DNA of 64,000 nt from Paenibacillus aceris (GTDB taxonomy: Bacteria > Bacillota > Bacilli > Paenibacillales > NBRC-103111): contig NZ_JAGGKV010000010.1 of NCBI RefSeq assembly GCF_017874035.1, forward strand, positions 186,001 to 250,000, given 5' to 3'. The translations under genes and the position numbers were made by a program. Positions 61,975-64,000 of the stretch are shown one piece after another (position 1 is the stretch's first letter; every line of letters starts with the position of its first letter). Under the pieces are notes generated by a model. It had not been told where the DNA came from. It was given only the letters and a program-made list of their open reading frames with translations, and did no database searches.

Positions 61975-62729
61975 CGGATTTCAACCCCTTTACCTTTCAG
62001 GTCAGCTTTGACCCCTTGAATAGAAAGCTCTTTATAGTGAAAAATCGTAGCCGCCAGCCCTGCATCGGCCTTGCCTTCGGTAAATACATCGTAGAAATGC
62101 TCCGTTTTGCCCGCTCCACCGGAAGCAATCACTGGAATCGTGAGCAGCTCGGAAACAGCGCGCGTAAGCTTCAAGTCAAACCCGTCCTTTGTTCCGTCCG
62201 CATCCATGCTCGTCAGCAGGATTTCGCCTGCGCCAAGCTCTTCCATCCGCTTCGCCCACTCCAGCGTCTTAATGCCCGTAGCATTACGTCCGCCATGCGT
62301 GAACACTTCCCACTCGCCCCACTCCGCGTTATATTTCGCGTCAATGGCTACAACGATACACTGGGAGCCGAACTTGCGCGCTCCGTCGGATACAAGCTGG
62401 GGATTGCGAACCGCTGCCGTGTTGATACCGATCTTATCCGCTCCGGCACGCAGCAGGCGCTTCATGTCGTCCACGCTGGAGATGCCTCCGCCTACAGTGA
62501 AAGGAATCGTGATCTCCCCTGCCGTTTGACGGACAACCTCCACCATTGTGGCGCGTCCTTCAACGGACGCCGAAATATCCAGAAACACGAGTTCATCCGC
62601 GCCTTCTTTATCATAAATCGCCGCTAACTCCACGGGATCGCCAGCATCGCGTAAATTCACGAAATTAACGCCCTTGACCACCCGACCATCCTTGACGTCA
62701 AGGCAAGGAATAATTCTTTTGGCTAACAT
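61971..62729 (-). CDS. hisF: Imidazole glycerol phosphate synthase cyclase subunit HisF
   Basis: Cyclase half of the HisFH enzyme, a TIM barrel of 252 residues. IIPCLDVKDGRVVKGVNFVN with catalytic Asp11, GADELVFLDISAS, FTVGGGISSVDD, TSMDADGTKDGFD with the second catalytic Asp and VIASGGAGKTEHF. It is HisF and not HisA by these motifs. The gap to hisH is 82 bp and hisA, normally between them, is absent. Confidence 0.97.
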   Translation of the reverse strand: MLAKRIIPCLDVKDGRVVKGVNFVNLRDAGDPVELAAIYDKEGADELVFLDISASVEGRATMVEVVRQTAGEITIPFTVGGGISSVDDMKRLLRAGADKIGINTAAVRNPQLVSDGARKFGSQCIVVAIDAKYNAEWGEWEVFTHGGRNATGIKTLEWAKRMEELGAGEILLTSMDADGTKDGFDLKLTRAVSELLTIPVIASGGAGKTEHFYDVFTEGKADAGLAATIFHYKELSIQGVKADLKGKGVEIR

Positions 62730-62811
62730 GATGGCACCTCCTTCTTAACATAAGAGCCTAGGCATGAAATCTAATTTCTATAAAAAGAGAGCAATTTCCG
62801 CTTTAATAGGC

Positions 62812-63417
62812 CTACTTGCAAAGAGCCAGAAAGTTTTTCAACAGCTGCATGCCGATATCGCCGCTCTTCTCGGGGTGAAACTGCATGCCGTATACGTTGT
62901 CTCTGCCGACAATCGCCGTCACGGGCTGATAATAGTCCGTTACCGCAAGCAGGTCGCTTTCACGCTCCGGCTTCGCATGATAGGAGTGCACGAAATACAC
63001 ATGCCCCTCCTCTATCCCTGCGAAGATCGGACTCTCGCTCTGCTTGTAACTCAGCTTGTTCCAACCCATATGCGGCACTTTGTAGTCTCCGCGAAAACGT
63101 ACCACCGAGCCGGGCAGAAGGCCTAACCCTTCATGATTCCCATGCTCCTCGCTGCTTGCAAACAGCAGCTGCATGCCAAGGCAAATGCCGAGCAGCGGCT
63201 TACCAGACTCCGCGTAACGCAGCACGACATCGTTCAGCCCTGACTCGCGCAGCTGCTCCATAGCATCGCCGAATGCTCCTACCCCTGGAAGGATCGCCCC
63301 TTCAGCGGCAAGAATCTGCTCCGCATCGCCGGTGACCACAGCTTCATAGCCAAGCCGCTCAACGGCTTTGCTGACGCTATGTAAATTCCCCATGCCATAA
63401 TCAATAATCGCGATCAT
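62812..63417 (-). CDS. hisH: Imidazole glycerol phosphate synthase glutaminase subunit HisH
   Basis: Class I glutamine amidotransferase that supplies ammonia to HisF; 201 residues. IIDYGMGNLHSVSKAVE, the oxyanion PGVGAFGDAM, nucleophile in LLGICLGMQLLF (Cys) and catalytic FHPEKSG (His, Glu). Starts 2 bp after hisB. Confidence 0.97.
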   Translation of the reverse strand: MIAIIDYGMGNLHSVSKAVERLGYEAVVTGDAEQILAAEGAILPGVGAFGDAMEQLRESGLNDVVLRYAESGKPLLGICLGMQLLFASSEEHGNHEGLGLLPGSVVRFRGDYKVPHMGWNKLSYKQSESPIFAGIEEGHVYFVHSYHAKPERESDLLAVTDYYQPVTAIVGRDNVYGMQFHPEKSGDIGMQLLKNFLALCK

Positions 63418-63419
63418 TC

Positions 63420-64000
63420 CTACAGCACTCCCTTCGTCGAAGGAACCCCCTGCACGCGAGGATCAATCGATGTCGCTTCGTCTATTGCACGGCCTAACGC
63501 TTTAAACACCGCTTCAATCATGTGGTGAGTATTCTGGCCGTAATGCACGATCACATGAAGCGTGATGCGTGCTTCCAGTGCCAGCTTCCATAGAAACTCG
63601 TGTACAAGCTGCGTCTCAAAGCTGCCTACGTTGGCAGTTGGATATTGCGCACGATATTCAAAGTGGGGGCGGTTGCTGATATCAATAACGACCTGTGCAA
63701 GTGCCTCATCCATAGGGACAAACACGCTTGCGTAGCGTTTAATGCCTCTTTTGTCACCGAGCGCCTCGCGAAGCGTCTGTCCTAAGCAGATCCCGATGTC
63801 CTCGACGGTGTGATGATCATCAATTTCAATATCGCCTTTGGCGTCAACTTTCAAATCGAAGTGACCGTGCTTCGTGAACAAATCCAACATATGATTCAAA
63901 AAAGGAACATCCGTTCCAATTTCAGATATTCCTGTTCCGTCCACTTGGAACGAAAGCTTAATGTCCGTTTCATTCGTTTTGCGGGCTACACTCGCCGAGC
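63420..64000 (-). CDS. hisB: Imidazoleglycerol-phosphate dehydratase HisB (partial)
   Basis: Dehydrates imidazole glycerol phosphate. The visible 193 codons include KTNETDIKLSFQVDGTG, PFLNHMLDLFTKHGHFDL and EIDDHHTVEDIGICLGQTL with the manganese His cluster, then FLWKLALEARITLHV and AVFKALGRAIDEA. The gene continues past the right edge by only a few codons, judged by family length. Monofunctional (no phosphatase domain); hisD, hisG and hisZ are expected upstream outside the window. Confidence 0.95.
   Translation of the reverse strand, partial: SASVARKTNETDIKLSFQVDGTGISEIGTDVPFLNHMLDLFTKHGHFDLKVDAKGDIEIDDHHTVEDIGICLGQTLREALGDKRGIKRYASVFVPMDEALAQVVIDISNRPHFEYRAQYPTANVGSFETQLVHEFLWKLALEARITLHVIVHYGQNTHHMIEAVFKALGRAIDEATSIDPRVQGVPSTKGVL

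Overview
The window looks like a chromosomal segment of a spore-forming Paenibacillus-type Firmicute. The evidence is a spore germination operon, a PdaA-type cortex deacetylase, CggR, CtsR and Fur-type sites, a small alarmone synthetase, and conserved Bacillales blocks in the expected order: cggR-gap-pgk-tpiA-gpmI-eno; secG-est-rnr-smpB-ssrA; rapZ-yvcK-whiA-HPr; his genes. Genes have strong GGAGG-type ribosome binding sites. The assignment to Paenibacillaceae is inference from gene order and protein style.

Layout. 1-0.6 kb: a TPP-riboswitch-controlled ykoE-type thiamine precursor transporter, cut by the window edge. 0.7-13.8 kb: single genes (DUF3105 membrane protein, AraC regulator, pyruvate kinase, UV endonuclease, BrkB protein, UvrD-like helicase, manganese catalase), then a trxB-trxA-tpx thiol-redox cluster, a foldase and pdaA. 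13.9-16.1 kb: a decayed two-component/HD-GYP locus, followed by an intact response regulator and a small peptide gene. 17.8-21.7 kb: a Fur-type siderophore uptake operon with its AraC regulator but no ATPase. 22-28.4 kb: an alarmone synthetase group, a purine permease, a beta-lactamase-fold hydrolase and several gene remnants. 29-35 kb: MFS transporter, a DnaA-box cluster and a gerB-gerA-gerC operon. 35.7-41 kb: tmRNA, SmpB, RNase R, esterase, SecG. 41.8-49 kb: the glycolytic operon behind CggR. 49.1-50 kb: tRNA-Arg and CtsR-controlled clpP. 50-60.4 kb: a surface protein, HPr, WhiA, YvcK, RapZ, glucokinase, thioredoxin reductase 2, TPR protein and Prs. 60.5-64 kb: hisJ, hisIE, hisF, hisH and hisB, with hisA missing from its usual place.

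Most of the right half is conserved housekeeping: lower glycolysis feeding pyruvate, trans-translation with RNase R, and envelope and carbon control by RapZ/YvcK/HPr. The left half is more accessory and carries an unusual number of relics of signalling genes (two HD-GYP, a sensor kinase, a receiver, a cyclic-nucleotide domain, a chemoreceptor tail).

The most notable unexplained structure is a roughly 180-bp element present three times (5060-5241, 12733-12910, 21770-21946). Each copy has four modules of about 21 bp related to CAAATAG...GTTCC, two reversed then two direct, about 51 bp apart, and each lies between convergent genes. Other leads are a seven-box DnaA cluster at 30.5 kb, a Phr-like 39-residue secreted peptide, a duplicated tmRNA 3' end, a frame-ambiguous RNase R tail, and a tandem dyad operator at trxB.
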